From Micromonospora echinofusca (GTDB lineage Bacteria > Actinomycetota > Actinomycetes > Mycobacteriales > Micromonosporaceae): DNA of 59,174 nt. The notes below the pieces were generated by a model that saw only the letters and a list, made by a program, of their open reading frames with translations, was not told the origin of the DNA and did no database searches. Location: NCBI RefSeq assembly GCF_017614955.1, contig NZ_WVUH01000005.1, positions 1 through 59,174 on the forward strand, given 5' to 3'. Position numbers and translations under genes: made by a program. Below, one piece after another: positions 43,367 through 52,738 of the stretch; the first letter of the stretch is position 1; the number at the start of each line of letters is the position of its first letter.

Positions 43367-44479
43367 ATGTGGCAGGCCGAGGTACGCGTCGACCTCGACG
43401 CGATCCGTGAGAACGTGGCCCGGTTGCGGGCCGGCACCAGCGCTGAGCTGATGGCCGTGGTGAAGGCCGACGGCTACGGCCACGGCATGCTGCCCGCCGC
43501 CCGGGCCGCGCTCGACGCCGGGGCGACGGCCCTCGGCGTCTGCACCCTCGACGAGGCGTTGACGCTGCGCCGGGGTGGGGTGACCGCCCCCGTGCTGGCC
43601 TGGCTGCTGGCCCCCGGGCTGCCGTTGCACGAGGGCGTCGCCGCCGGGGTGGACCTCGCTGCGGCGAGTACCGACCAGCTCGACGAGCTGGTGGTCGCCG
43701 CGCAGCGGGCGGGTCGCCCGGCCCGGGTGCACCTGAAGATCGACACCGGCCTGGCCCGGGGCGGTGCGACCGTCGCCGACTGGCCGGTGCTGCTCGACGC
43801 CGCCGCGAAGGCCCAGGCCGACGGGACCGTCGAGGTGGTCGGGGTGTGGAGCCACTTCGCGTACGCCGACGCGCCCGGCCACCCGACCATCGACCGGCAG
43901 CTCGCCGTCTTCGTCGAGGGCGTGGCACTCGCCGAGCGGGCCGGGCTGCGCCCCCGTTGGCGGCACCTGGCCAACTCGGCCGCCACCCTGACCCGCCCGG
44001 ACACCCACTTCGACCTGGTCCGGCCGGGCATCGCGGTCTACGGGCTCTCCCCGGTCGAGGGGGAGCGGTTCGGGCTGCGGCCGGCGATGAGCGCCCGGGC
44101 CCGGGTCACCCTCACCAAGCGGGTACCGGCCGGCAGTGGCGTCTCGTACGGCCACACCTACCGGACCGAACGGGAGACCACGCTGGCCGTGGTGCCGGTC
44201 GGGTACGCCGACGGGGTGCCCCGGCACGCCTCCAACGTCGGGCCGGTGCACCTGGGCGGGAAGGTCCGGACCGTCGCCGGGCGGGTCTGCATGGACCAGT
44301 TCATGCTGGACTGCGGCGACGACCCGGTCGCCCCCGGTGACGTGGCCACCCTGTTCGGCAGCGGAGCCGCCGGGGAGCCGACCGCCGACGACTGGGCCGC
44401 CGCGGTGGGCACCATCAACTACGAGATAGTCACGCGCTTCGGCGGGGTACGGGTACCCCGTGCCTACGACGGTGAGTGA
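43367..44479 (+). CDS. alr: Alanine racemase
   Basis: 370 residues. PLP lysine in VVKADGYGHG (Lys33) and the second catalytic base Tyr261 in GVSYGHTYR are both present, along with VHLKIDTGLARGG and RVCMDQFMLD. It interconverts L- and D-alanine for peptidoglycan. It starts nine bases after nnr and overlaps the next gene. Confidence 0.97.
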   Translation: MWQAEVRVDLDAIRENVARLRAGTSAELMAVVKADGYGHGMLPAARAALDAGATALGVCTLDEALTLRRGGVTAPVLAWLLAPGLPLHEGVAAGVDLAAASTDQLDELVVAAQRAGRPARVHLKIDTGLARGGATVADWPVLLDAAAKAQADGTVEVVGVWSHFAYADAPGHPTIDRQLAVFVEGVALAERAGLRPRWRHLANSAATLTRPDTHFDLVRPGIAVYGLSPVEGERFGLRPAMSARARVTLTKRVPAGSGVSYGHTYRTERETTLAVVPVGYADGVPRHASNVGPVHLGGKVRTVAGRVCMDQFMLDCGDDPVAPGDVATLFGSGAAGEPTADDWAAAVGTINYEIVTRFGGVRVPRAYDGE

Positions 44480-45560
44480 ACGCAGGTTCCGTGTCCCGAG
44501 TCCCCGCTCGGGTGCGGCGAAGGTGGCCGGCATCGTCGGCGCGACGGTCGGGGTGGCCGCCGCCGGGATGGCCCTGGAACGGTTCCTGGTCCGCCGGGCC
44601 AAGGCCGACCCGGCTGACCGGTACGCCGACGAGCCCTTCGGTACGCAGCGGTACGACGAGTCGTGCCAGATCGAGATGCCGGACGGTACCGACATCCACG
44701 TCGAGGTGGTCGAGCCGACCCGGGACGCCGGACGGCATCCGACGGTGGTGCTGGTGCACGGCTTCTGCCTGGACATGGGCACGTTCCACTTCCAGCGCAA
44801 GATGCTCGCCGAGCGGGGCGACTACCGGATCGTCGCGTACGACCAGCCGGGGCACGGCCGGTCGGGGCGACTGGAGACCGGCGAGTACGACCTGGCCGTG
44901 CTGGGGCGTACCCTGCGCGCGGTGATCGACCGGACCACCCCGGAGGGGCCGCTGGTGCTGGTCGGCCACTCGATGGGCGGCATGACGATCATGGCGTTCG
45001 CCGAGCTGTACCCGGAGATGTTCGGTGACCGGGTGGTCGGCACCGTGCTGATGGCCACCTCGGGCGGCCTGCTGGCGGAGACCAAGCTGGTCGTGCCGGC
45101 GCTGCTCGGGCGGGCCGGCGGGCCGCTGCTGTTCATGGTCAACAACGCCACCCGGTACGGCGGCACGTTCATCGACCGTGCCCGCCGCTCCGCGTCCGAC
45201 GTCGCCTGGCTGCTCACCCGCAGGTACGGCTTCGGCAGCCCCAGACCGTCCCCGGCCCTGGTGTCGTACGTCGAGGAGATGAACTCGCGTACCTCCGCCG
45301 ACACGGTCACCCGCTACCTGCGTACCCTGGCCACCCACTCGCGGTACCCGGCCCTCGCCGCGCTGGCGGACACGCCGACGCTGGTGCTGGTCGGGGACAA
45401 GGACATGATCACGCCGGTGGTGCACTCCGAGGAGATCCTGCGGCGGCTGCCCGGGGCGGAGTCGGTCACCATCCCGGACAGCGGCCACGTGGTGATGCTG
45501 GAGCACGCCGACGAGGTCAACGCCGCGCTACTGGACTTCCTGGAGAGACTGCCGACATGA
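44472..45560 (+). CDS. Alpha/beta hydrolase with N-terminal membrane segment
   Basis: 362 residues. A hydrophobic stretch near the N-terminus (AGIVGATVGVAAAGMALERF) may be a membrane anchor or signal. Then a classical hydrolase: VLVHGFCLDMG (oxyanion loop), GHSMGGMTI with the nucleophile serine, acid in LVLVGDKDMITP and the catalytic His in PDSGHVVMLEH. The GTG overlaps the end of alr; GTG 44460 is an alternative. It overlaps tsaE by ATGA. Substrate unknown; family includes esterases, lipases and haloperoxidase-like enzymes. Confidence 0.85.
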   Translation: MSERRFRVPSPRSGAAKVAGIVGATVGVAAAGMALERFLVRRAKADPADRYADEPFGTQRYDESCQIEMPDGTDIHVEVVEPTRDAGRHPTVVLVHGFCLDMGTFHFQRKMLAERGDYRIVAYDQPGHGRSGRLETGEYDLAVLGRTLRAVIDRTTPEGPLVLVGHSMGGMTIMAFAELYPEMFGDRVVGTVLMATSGGLLAETKLVVPALLGRAGGPLLFMVNNATRYGGTFIDRARRSASDVAWLLTRRYGFGSPRPSPALVSYVEEMNSRTSADTVTRYLRTLATHSRYPALAALADTPTLVLVGDKDMITPVVHSEEILRRLPGAESVTIPDSGHVVMLEHADEVNAALLDFLERLPT

Positions 45561-46078
45561 GCCACGTCGTCGAACTGGCCACCGTGGACGACACCCGCGC
45601 CTTCGGGGTACGCCTCGCCGACCTGCTGCGGGCCGGGGACCTGGTCGTCCTGTCCGGCCCGCTGGGCGCCGGCAAGACCGCCCTGGTGCAGGGGATCGGT
45701 GCCGGTCTGCGGGTACTCGGTGACATCACCTCGCCGACCTTCGTGATCGCCCGGGTGCACCGGCCCGACCCGGCCCGGGGCGGCCGGGTGGCCCTGGTGC
45801 ACGCCGACGCGTACCGCCTCGGTGACGCGGCCGACCCGCGTGCCGAGATCGACGACCTCGACCTGGACGCCTCGATGGACGAGGCGGTGACCGTGGTCGA
45901 GTGGGGCGAGGGGATGGTCGAGCAGCTCGGCGACGCGCACCTGCGGATCACCATCGACCGGCGGGACGACGACACCCGGGTGGTCGAGCTGACCGGGGTC
46001 GGCGGCGACTGGCCGACCCGGCTCGCCGACCTCGACGGTGCCCGGGTCAGGGGGTGTACGGCGCGTCCGTGTGGCTGA
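45557..46078 (+). CDS. tsaE: tRNA t6A biosynthesis ATPase TsaE
   Basis: 173 residues. Walker A SGPLGAGKTALVQGIG, ITSPTFVI and the Walker B-like VEWGEGM typical of TsaE. It hydrolyses ATP to support the TsaB-TsaD complex. Starts at ATGA overlapping the hydrolase. Its last ten codons overlap the convergent lipoprotein gene. tsaB and tsaD are 2.3-3.5 kb downstream. Confidence 0.95.
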   Translation: MSHVVELATVDDTRAFGVRLADLLRAGDLVVLSGPLGAGKTALVQGIGAGLRVLGDITSPTFVIARVHRPDPARGGRVALVHADAYRLGDAADPRAEIDDLDLDASMDEAVTVVEWGEGMVEQLGDAHLRITIDRRDDDTRVVELTGVGGDWPTRLADLDGARVRGCTARPCG

Positions 46079-46727
46079 CCTCGTCGAGCGTGCCGCCGCT
46101 CAGCCGGTAGATCGCGGTACGCCGGATCGCGATCTCGGCCATGGCTGCGTCGTCCGGCCGGGTCAGGTAGACCACCTTCACCTGCCGGCTGCTGATCGTG
46201 ACGTTCTCGATCGGGGTACGGTCGCCGATGTCGGTCACCGTGACGTAGGACGGTCGGCCGTTGACGTTGCGGAACACGACGAGCTGCCAGAACTTGCCGG
46301 TGCCGCCGCCGTCCATCATCGCCGGGACCACCGCGTCCGCCGCGCCGTCACCGGTCAGGTCGCCGATGGCGCAGGGCGCCTGCAACGTGACGACCACCCC
46401 GTCCTCGCCGGACCACATGCCGTCGAGCAGCGGGATCGGATCGGCGTAGCCGTTGTACCGCGATGTCGAACTGCCCAGCTGCGCGGTCTCCAGCTGCTTG
46501 CAGGTCAGCGCGGCGACCTTCTTCCGGGTGGGGCTGGCGCTCGGCTTGGCCACCGGGGTCGGGTCACCGGCGTCCGGGTTGCCGTCGGAGTCGCTGCCGT
46601 CCGTACCCCGGTCGGCGGAGCTGTTCCCGCTGCCGGACGACTTTCTTCCACCGGAACCGGAGCCCGAACCGCAGGCCAGCCCGGTGACCAGGGCCAGGAC
46701 CAGGAGGGGCAGCAGGGTCTTGCGCAT
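46047..46727 (-). CDS. Secreted lipoprotein with Ser/Gly/Asp-rich linker
   Basis: 226 residues. Lipobox LACG gives lipidated Cys19; a low-complexity linker of about 50 residues follows (Ser/Gly/Asp/Pro), then a compact domain of about 150 with ALTCKQLETAQLGSS, GDLTGDGAADAVVPAMMDGG (a calcium-loop or FG-GAP-like segment) and VTVTDIGDRTPIENV. GAAAGGA precedes the ATG. It reads against tsaE, overlapping its end by 32 bases. No function known. Confidence 0.8.
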   Translation of the reverse strand: MRKTLLPLLVLALVTGLACGSGSGSGGRKSSGSGNSSADRGTDGSDSDGNPDAGDPTPVAKPSASPTRKKVAALTCKQLETAQLGSSTSRYNGYADPIPLLDGMWSGEDGVVVTLQAPCAIGDLTGDGAADAVVPAMMDGGGTGKFWQLVVFRNVNGRPSYVTVTDIGDRTPIENVTISSRQVKVVYLTRPDDAAMAEIAIRRTAIYRLSGGTLDEVSHTDAPYTP

Positions 46728-46826
46728 CGGGGGTCCTTTCGTGAGGTGGCCGCAGCGTAGTGCGCCGCCGCCACTGTCGGCCCCGACTGGTAGGAAGGAG
46801 CCGACCCGCTGCGAGGAAGGTGGCCG

Positions 46827-47528
46827 ATGGCCGACGACGTACCACCCCTGGACCTGTTGGAGCTGCTCCCCGCCGGTTGGCGGACCGTGCTCACCCCGCA
46901 CCTCGACCCGGCCCGGACGGCCGAGCTGGGTGCGTTCGTCGCCGGGGAGTACGCGACACAGACCGTCTTCCCGCCGGTCGAGGATCTCTTCTCGGCGTAC
47001 CGGCTCTGCGCCCCGGAGGACTGCCGGGTGCTGATCCTCGGTCAGGACCCGTACCACAAGGCCGGGCAGGCGCACGGGCTGAGCTTCAGCGTCCGGGACG
47101 GCGTGTCGGTGCCGCCGTCGTTGCGCAACGTCTTCAAGGAGTTGGGCGAGGACGTCGGCGTGCCCAAGCCGACCAGCGGCAACCTGAGCGGCTGGGCCGC
47201 CCAGGGGGTGCTGCTGCTCAACGCGGTGCTGACCGTCCGGCAGGCGAAGCCCGGCTCGCACGCAAACTCCGGCTGGGAGGAGTTCACCGACGCGACCATC
47301 AAGGCGTTGGACGCCATGTCCAGCCGGGTGGTGTTCCTGCTCTGGGGCGGGTACGCCCGCAAGAAGCGGGACCTGGTGACCAACCCGCAGCACGTGGTGC
47401 TGGAGGCCGGCCACCCCAGCCCGATGAACCCGCGTGGTTTCCTCGGCAGCCGCCCGTTCAGCGCCACCGACAAGGCGTTGGCCGACGCCGGGCTGCCGCC
47501 GATCGACTGGGCGCGCTCAGCCGGCTGA
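46827..47528 (+). CDS. ung: Uracil-DNA glycosylase
   Basis: 233 residues. Family 1 glycosylase with the water-activating loop GQDPYH (Asp74) and the leucine-loop GHPSPMNPRGF (His196). It removes uracil from DNA in base excision repair. GAGGAAGG precedes the ATG. Its last 12 bases overlap the convergent Xre gene. No unusual residues. Confidence 0.98.
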   Translation: MADDVPPLDLLELLPAGWRTVLTPHLDPARTAELGAFVAGEYATQTVFPPVEDLFSAYRLCAPEDCRVLILGQDPYHKAGQAHGLSFSVRDGVSVPPSLRNVFKELGEDVGVPKPTSGNLSGWAAQGVLLLNAVLTVRQAKPGSHANSGWEEFTDATIKALDAMSSRVVFLLWGGYARKKRDLVTNPQHVVLEAGHPSPMNPRGFLGSRPFSATDKALADAGLPPIDWARSAG

Positions 47529-48242
47529 GACCGGCCGTCGTTCCCCACCGCCGCTCTGCGACGCCCGGTACCGGTGCAGCAGGGCGGCGGTGCCGGTATC
47601 GGTGATCTCCACCTGCGCCAGCGGCACCACCCGGTAGCTCCGCTCGCCGTGCCGTACCTCGATCGCCTCCGGCAGCGCGTCGCACATCGTCGCCCGGATC
47701 TCCCCGACCGAGGTGCTCCACCGGTGTTCGCCGGGCTCCTCCGGCTCCAGCCGTAGATAGCCGAACCGCTGCCACCGGGCGTTCCACCGCTGCGCGTAGA
47801 CGTCGGCGAGCCAGTTGGTGAACCGGGCCGAGTCGGCCCAGCGCAACGCGATCTCGGTGGCCTCGGCCGGCACCGGTGCGCCCTGGAGCAGGGCCGCCGT
47901 GGCGCCGGTGAGGACGTACGGCAGGTCACCCAGGCTGCGGACGGTCCGGTCCAGCGACGTGCCGTCGATCCGTTCGACGAGCGGCTGCCCGGCCAGTTCG
48001 TCGATCCGGGCGTCCAGATGCGCGTCCAACGGCTCGACCGTCACCGCGAGCTGGCTGTCCAGGGCGGCGAGGATCCGTTCCAGCAGGGGGATGGACGGTA
48101 CCCGGTCGCCGCGCTCGATTCGGGCGATGGTGGCCTGACTGACCTCGGCCAGCTCCGCCAACTCCTGCTGGGTGAGCTGGTGCAGTTCGCGTTGCCGGCG
48201 CAGGGTTCGGCCGATGATGGTGACCAGTCGGCTGGTGGGCAT
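47517..48242 (-). CDS. Xre-family regulator with unrecognised C-terminal domain
   Basis: 241 residues. The N-terminal helix-turn-helix (about 15-70) reads LHQLTQQELAELAEVSQATI then ARIERGDRVPS. The remaining 165 residues begin PYVLTGATAALLQGAPVPAE, which slightly resembles the first helix and strand of nucleotidyltransferase-fold (AbiEii-like) proteins, but the typical GSxxxD catalytic pattern was not seen. A 14-bp palindrome covers the start codon and may be its own operator. It lies between ung and tsaB with no partner gene, so a toxin-antitoxin role is doubtful. Confidence 0.8.
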   Translation of the reverse strand: MPTSRLVTIIGRTLRRQRELHQLTQQELAELAEVSQATIARIERGDRVPSIPLLERILAALDSQLAVTVEPLDAHLDARIDELAGQPLVERIDGTSLDRTVRSLGDLPYVLTGATAALLQGAPVPAEATEIALRWADSARFTNWLADVYAQRWNARWQRFGYLRLEPEEPGEHRWSTSVGEIRATMCDALPEAIEVRHGERSYRVVPLAQVEITDTGTAALLHRYRASQSGGGERRPVSAG

Positions 48243-48252
48243 CCCCGGATGC
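48239..48252. promoter_or_regulatory. Palindrome over the Xre start codon
   Basis: GCATCCCCGGATGC is perfectly self-complementary and includes the ATG of the Xre gene. GATGC recurs once more upstream. Binding here would block translation initiation or transcription, so autoregulation is plausible. Confidence 0.4.
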
Positions 48253-48422
48253 TGCACGATGCGCAACGAGCCGCATACCGGAGAGTCATGAATATGCCTC
48301 AGCGGTATCAGCCGCTCAGCGACATTGCCGCCAGGACGACGCCGAGCCGGCCGCACCGCGTCCGGCCCCCACCGCGGCCCGCCGGACCCCGCCCGTCGGG
48401 TGGCCGGATAGGGTTGCTCACT

Positions 48423-49100
48423 GTGTTGGTACTCGTGGTGGACTCGTCGACCCCGGCGGTGACCGCGGCGCTGGTGGAGGTCTCCGCCGAGGGTGTCGCG
48501 CTGCGCGCCGGGCGGTGCACGGTCGACGCCCGCGCCCACGGCGAGCTGCTCGCGCCCCAGGTCGACGCCGTACTCGCCGAGGCCGGCGCCCGGCCGGCCG
48601 ACCTGGCCGCGATCGTCGCCGGGCTCGGTCCCGGCCCGTTCACCGGCCTGCGGGTCGGGCTGGTCACCGCCGCCGCGATGGGGCAGGTGCTCGACATCCC
48701 CACCTACGGGGTCTGCTCACTCGACGCGATCGGGTACCCGGCCGCCGCCGGGGAGCCGGTCCTGGCCGCCAGCGACGCCCGGCGGCGGGAACTCTACTGG
48801 GCGGTGTACGACGGGGCCGGGGAGCGGATCGCCGGGCCGAACGTCGACCTGCCCGCCGAGGCCGCCGTCCGGGCCCGGGACCTCGGCGTCACCGTGGCGG
48901 TGGGGGACGGCGCCCACCGGTACGCCGACACACTCGGCCTGCCGGTCCGGGTCGAACCGCGCTATCCCGATCCGTACGCGCTCGCCCGGCTCGCCGCCGG
49001 GCGGATCCGCTCCGGTGCCCCGTCCGAGCAGCTCACCCCGCTCTACCTGCGCCGACCGGATGCGGTGGCCGCCACCGGACACAAGTCCGTGCTGCCGTGA
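48423..49100 (+). CDS. tsaB: tRNA t6A biosynthesis protein TsaB
   Basis: 225 residues of the ASKHA fold: VLVVDSSTPAVTAALVE, GLGPGPFTGLRVGL and AASDARRRELYWAVY. It scaffolds TsaD in t6A synthesis. The GTG start has no ribosome site, but TAGGGT lies eight bases before it, where a -10 would sit for a leaderless transcript. Overlaps rimI by GTGA. Confidence 0.93.
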   Translation: MLVLVVDSSTPAVTAALVEVSAEGVALRAGRCTVDARAHGELLAPQVDAVLAEAGARPADLAAIVAGLGPGPFTGLRVGLVTAAAMGQVLDIPTYGVCSLDAIGYPAAAGEPVLAASDARRRELYWAVYDGAGERIAGPNVDLPAEAAVRARDLGVTVAVGDGAHRYADTLGLPVRVEPRYPDPYALARLAAGRIRSGAPSEQLTPLYLRRPDAVAATGHKSVLP

Positions 49101-49558
49101 CCGGCGGGGTGACGCTGACCCGGTTCCGCTGGTGGCACATCACCGACGTGCTGCCCGTCGAGGCCGACCTCTTCGGTGCCGAGCAGTGGTCGGCGGCGAT
49201 GTTCTGGAACGAGCTGGCCAACGGGCACCACTACCTGGCCGCGCTGGACGACGCCGGCCGGGTGCTCGGCTACGCCGGGCTGAGCGTGGCCGCCCCCGAC
49301 GAGGCCTGGGTGCAGAACATCGCGGTACGCCGGGACACCCAGCGGCGGGGGATCGGACGGGCCCTGCTGGAGGCGCTGCTCGCCGAGGCCGACCGGTGCG
49401 GGGTCCGGGCCGTCCTGCTGGAGGTGGCGGTGGACAACGCCGCCGCCCAGCAGCTCTACGCGACGTACGGGTTCGAGCCGGTCGGCGTACGCCGGGGCTA
49501 CTACCAGCCGAGCAACACCGACGCGCTGGTGATGCGGCGCGACGCGGACCACGACTGA
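49097..49558 (+). CDS. rimI: Ribosomal protein S18-alanine N-acetyltransferase
   Basis: 153 residues, a GNAT fold with acetyl-CoA-binding RRDTQRRGIGRALLEALLAE and the GFEPVGVRRGYYQPSNTDA end typical of RimI. Overlaps tsaB and precedes tsaD, the universal actinobacterial order. GTG 49109 is an alternative start. In this setting it acetylates S18 or another N-terminus. Confidence 0.93.
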   Translation: MTGGVTLTRFRWWHITDVLPVEADLFGAEQWSAAMFWNELANGHHYLAALDDAGRVLGYAGLSVAAPDEAWVQNIAVRRDTQRRGIGRALLEALLAEADRCGVRAVLLEVAVDNAAAQQLYATYGFEPVGVRRGYYQPSNTDALVMRRDADHD

Positions 49559-49579
49559 CGGTGGGGGACGGAGCGAAGC

Positions 49580-50626
49580 ATGGCTGACCAGCCGCTGATC
49601 CTGGGCATCGAGACCTCCTGCGACGAGACCGGGGTCGGCATCGTGCGCGGGCACACCCTGCTCGCCGACGCGCTCGCCTCCAGCGTCGAGCAGCATGCCC
49701 GGTTCGGCGGTGTGGTACCGGAGGTGGCCAGCCGGGCCCACCTGGAGGCCATCGTGCCGACCATGGACCGGGCTCTGAAGGAGGCCGGGGTCACCCTCGC
49801 CGACATCGACGCGATCGCGGTCACCGCCGGACCGGGGCTGGCCGGCGCGCTGCTGGTCGGGGTCGCCGCCGCCAAGGGGTACGCGGTCGCCGCCGAGAAG
49901 CCGGTGTACGGGGTGAACCACCTCGCGGCGCACGTCGCGGTGGACACCCTCGAACACGGTCCGCTCCCCGAACCGGCGGTGGCCCTGCTGGTCTCCGGCG
50001 GGCACTCGTCCCTGCTGATGGTGGACGACCTGGCCAACGGGGTCACCCCGCTCGGCGCGACCATCGACGACGCGGCCGGCGAGGCGTTCGACAAGGTGGC
50101 CCGACTGCTCGGACTGCCCTTCCCCGGTGGCCCGTACATCGACCGGGAGGCCCGGTCCGGGGACGCCGCCGCGATCGCCTTCCCCCGGGGCCTGACCGCT
50201 CCGAAGGACCTGGCCACGCACCGGTACGACTTCTCCTTCTCCGGTCTGAAGACGGCGGTGGCCCGGTGGGTGGAGGCCCGGCAGCGCTCCGGTGAGCCGG
50301 TACCGGTCGCCGACGTGGCGGCCAGTTTCCAGGAGGCGGTCTGTGACGTGCTGGTCCGCAAGGCGATCGACGCGTGCCGCAGCAACGGGGTGGAGACGCT
50401 GGTCATCGGCGGTGGCGTGGCGGCCAACTCACGGCTGCGGGTGATGGCGGAGGACCGGGCCGCCCGGCACGGCATCCGGGTGCGGGTACCCCGCCCGAAG
50501 CTGTGCACCGACAACGGGGCGATGGTGGCCGCGCTCGGCTCCCATCTGGTCGCCTCCGGGGTGGCCCCGAGCCGACTGGATCTGCCCGCCGACTCGGCCA
50601 TGCCGTTGACCCAGGTCAGCGTGTAG
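49580..50626 (+). CDS. tsaD: tRNA N6-adenosine threonylcarbamoyltransferase TsaD
   Basis: 348 residues. Metal-binding HxxxH is present (His114, His118 in NHLAAH), as are [23 protein letters not shown] and [18 protein letters not shown]. Together with TsaB and TsaE it transfers the threonylcarbamoyl group to A37 of ANN-reading tRNAs. GGAGCGAAGC lies before the ATG. Confidence 0.98.
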   Translation: MADQPLILGIETSCDETGVGIVRGHTLLADALASSVEQHARFGGVVPEVASRAHLEAIVPTMDRALKEAGVTLADIDAIAVTAGPGLAGALLVGVAAAKGYAVAAEKPVYGVNHLAAHVAVDTLEHGPLPEPAVALLVSGGHSSLLMVDDLANGVTPLGATIDDAAGEAFDKVARLLGLPFPGGPYIDREARSGDAAAIAFPRGLTAPKDLATHRYDFSFSGLKTAVARWVEARQRSGEPVPVADVAASFQEAVCDVLVRKAIDACRSNGVETLVIGGGVAANSRLRVMAEDRAARHGIRVRVPRPKLCTDNGAMVAALGSHLVASGVAPSRLDLPADSAMPLTQVSV

Positions 50627-50673
50627 CGCCCGGCCAGCGTGTAACGTTCCGCCGGCAGGCCGGGGGCAGGGGG

Positions 50674-50937
50674 ATGGGCGACGTGATCGTACGGATGTGG
50701 GAGGCGCGGGCGGAGCCGTACGGTTTCGCCGACCTGATCACCTGGGTGTGCGACCAGGTGCTGCCCGAGTTCGAGCACGATCCGCTGCACCTCTCCAGTG
50801 AGGTCTTCACCTCGACCGACCACCGGCTGGTGGTGATCTCCAAGTGGCGCAGCAACCCGCGTCCGCTGCCCGATCCGCCGGCCACCCTGGTGGCCCGGCC
50901 GCCACACTCCTGGGACTTCGCCCAGGTCGACCGCTGA
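50674..50937 (+). CDS. 87-residue hypothetical protein
   Basis: Compact acidic protein starting MGDVIVRMWEARAEPYGF and ending HSWDFAQVDR; a central SSEVFTSTDHRLVVISKW resembles a ferredoxin-like (antibiotic-monooxygenase) strand-helix pattern, without certainty. G-rich sequence lies before the ATG. It sits between tsaD and the ABC exporter. Good GC3 profile. Confidence 0.65.
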   Translation: MGDVIVRMWEARAEPYGFADLITWVCDQVLPEFEHDPLHLSSEVFTSTDHRLVVISKWRSNPRPLPDPPATLVARPPHSWDFAQVDR

Positions 50938-51028
50938 CCGGCCGGTGACCTCACCGGCGGCCCACCAATCGGCGTAACCGGCGGAAACCGGTCGCGCAAC
51001 CGGATTTCCGGGCGCTAGCTTCCGCCGC

Positions 51029-52738
51029 ATGCGGCCGTTACCGATCCCGGAGACGGGTACCCCGGACCATCGGTCCGCCACCCGGTTCCTGTGCTGGCTT
51101 GCGATCCGGGTACGCGGTTCGCTCGCCGTCGGAGTGCTGTACGGGGTGGTCTGGATGGTCGCCCAGGCCCTGATGCCGGCGGCCATCGGCCGCGCCGTCG
51201 ACGCCGGTCTGACCGCCCGGGACGCCGACGCCCTGCTCACCTGGGGGCTGGTGCTGCTCGCCCTCGGGCTGGTACAGGCGGTGGCCGGGGTGCTGCGGCA
51301 CCGCTGCGCCGTCTTCAACTGGCTGGCCTCGGCCTACCGCACCATCCAGATCACCGTCGATCAGGCCAACCGGCTGGGTGCCGCGCTGCCGCGCCGGGTG
51401 GCCGCCGGTGAGGTGGTGAGCATCGGCACCGCCGACATCGGCCACATCGGTAACGCGATCGACGTCGTGCCCCGGGCGGTCGGTGCGGTGGTCGCCATCG
51501 TCGTCGTCACCGTGATCCTGCTGGACGCCTCGGTACCGCTCGGACTGGTCGTGGTGGTCGGGGTGCCGGTGCTGACCGCCGTGGTCGGGCTGCTCATCCG
51601 GCCGTTGCACCGGCAGCAGGAGGCGTACCGCGACTCGGAGGGGAAACTGACCACCCGGGCCGGGGACATCGTCTCCGGGCTGCGGGTACTGCGCGGGGTG
51701 GGCGGCGAGCCGGTCCTGTCGACGCGGTACCGGACCGAATCCCAGGCGCTGCGCGCCGACGGGGTACGCGTCGCCCGGGTCGAGTCACTGCTGGAGGCGG
51801 CCCAGATCCTGCTGCCCGGCATGTTCGTGGTGCTGGTCACCTGGCTCGGCGCCCGGTTCGCGCTGCGCGGCGAGATCAGCGTCGGGCAGCTCGTCGCGTT
51901 CTACGGCTACACGGCGTTCCTGGTCACCCCGCTGCGTACGCTCACCGAGACGATCGACAAGTTCACCAAGGGACACGTCGCCGCCCGCCGGGTGGTCCGT
52001 CTGCTCGGCATGGACCACGACCTGGCCGACCCGGCCCGACCGGTGCCACTGCCCGACGGGCCGGGTGAACTGGTCGACCCCGACTCGCAGGTGGTGCTCC
52101 GACCGGGCCGGTTCACCGCGCTCGCCGCCGTCGCCCCGCAGGACGCGGCGGAGATCGCCGACCGGCTCGGCCGGTACGCCGACTCGACCGACCCGGTGAC
52201 GCTGCACGGCGTACCGCTGCGGGACGCGGCACTGTCGACGGTGCGCGCGCGGATCCTGGTGGTCGACAACGACGCGCGGCTGTTCACCGGTCCGCTGGCG
52301 GCGGAGCTGGACCCGCACGACCGTGGTGACCGGTCGGCGGTGCAGGCCGCGCTGGTCGCGGCGAGCGCCACCGACATCGTCGACGCGCTGCCGGACGGGC
52401 TGGACAGCACCGTCGCCGAACGGGGCCGGGAGTTCTCCGGCGGCCAGCAGCAGCGGCTGCGACTGGCCCGGGCCCTGGTCGCCGATCCGGAGGTACTGGT
52501 GCTGGTCGAGCCGACCAGCGCCGTGGACGCGCACACCGAGGCCCGGATCGCGGCGCACCTCGCCGCGGCCCGCGCCGGCCGGACCACCCTGGTCTGTACG
52601 ACCAGCCCGCTGCTGCTCGGCCGGGCCGACCACGTGATCTTCGTGGCGGACGGCCGGATGGTGGCCGAGGGCAGCCACACCGAACTGCTCGACGCCGAGC
52701 CGCGTTACGCGGCCACGGTCAGCCGGGAGGAGAACTGA
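51029..52738 (+). CDS. ABC exporter subunit with degenerate ATPase domain
   Basis: 569 residues: six membrane segments (about 1-310) and an ATPase domain. The domain keeps signature FSGGQQQR and the catalytic Glu and D-loop in VEPTSAVD, but the P-loop region reads GRFTALAAVAPQDAAEIADR with no GxxGxGKS/T, the Walker B Asp is Val, and the switch His is missing (CTTSPL). It therefore cannot make a normal ATP site with its own Walker A. It is translated with the next gene (TGATG overlap). Heterodimeric exporters of drugs or lipids often have one degenerate site; losing the entire P-loop is more extreme. Confidence 0.9.
   Translation: MRPLPIPETGTPDHRSATRFLCWLAIRVRGSLAVGVLYGVVWMVAQALMPAAIGRAVDAGLTARDADALLTWGLVLLALGLVQAVAGVLRHRCAVFNWLASAYRTIQITVDQANRLGAALPRRVAAGEVVSIGTADIGHIGNAIDVVPRAVGAVVAIVVVTVILLDASVPLGLVVVVGVPVLTAVVGLLIRPLHRQQEAYRDSEGKLTTRAGDIVSGLRVLRGVGGEPVLSTRYRTESQALRADGVRVARVESLLEAAQILLPGMFVVLVTWLGARFALRGEISVGQLVAFYGYTAFLVTPLRTLTETIDKFTKGHVAARRVVRLLGMDHDLADPARPVPLPDGPGELVDPDSQVVLRPGRFTALAAVAPQDAAEIADRLGRYADSTDPVTLHGVPLRDAALSTVRARILVVDNDARLFTGPLAAELDPHDRGDRSAVQAALVAASATDIVDALPDGLDSTVAERGREFSGGQQQRLRLARALVADPEVLVLVEPTSAVDAHTEARIAAHLAAARAGRTTLVCTTSPLLLGRADHVIFVADGRMVAEGSHTELLDAEPRYAATVSREEN

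Noticed and set aside
47517..48242. AbiE-type toxin-antitoxin system
   Set aside because: There is no partner gene, and the C-terminal domain lacks a visible nucleotidyltransferase catalytic motif.
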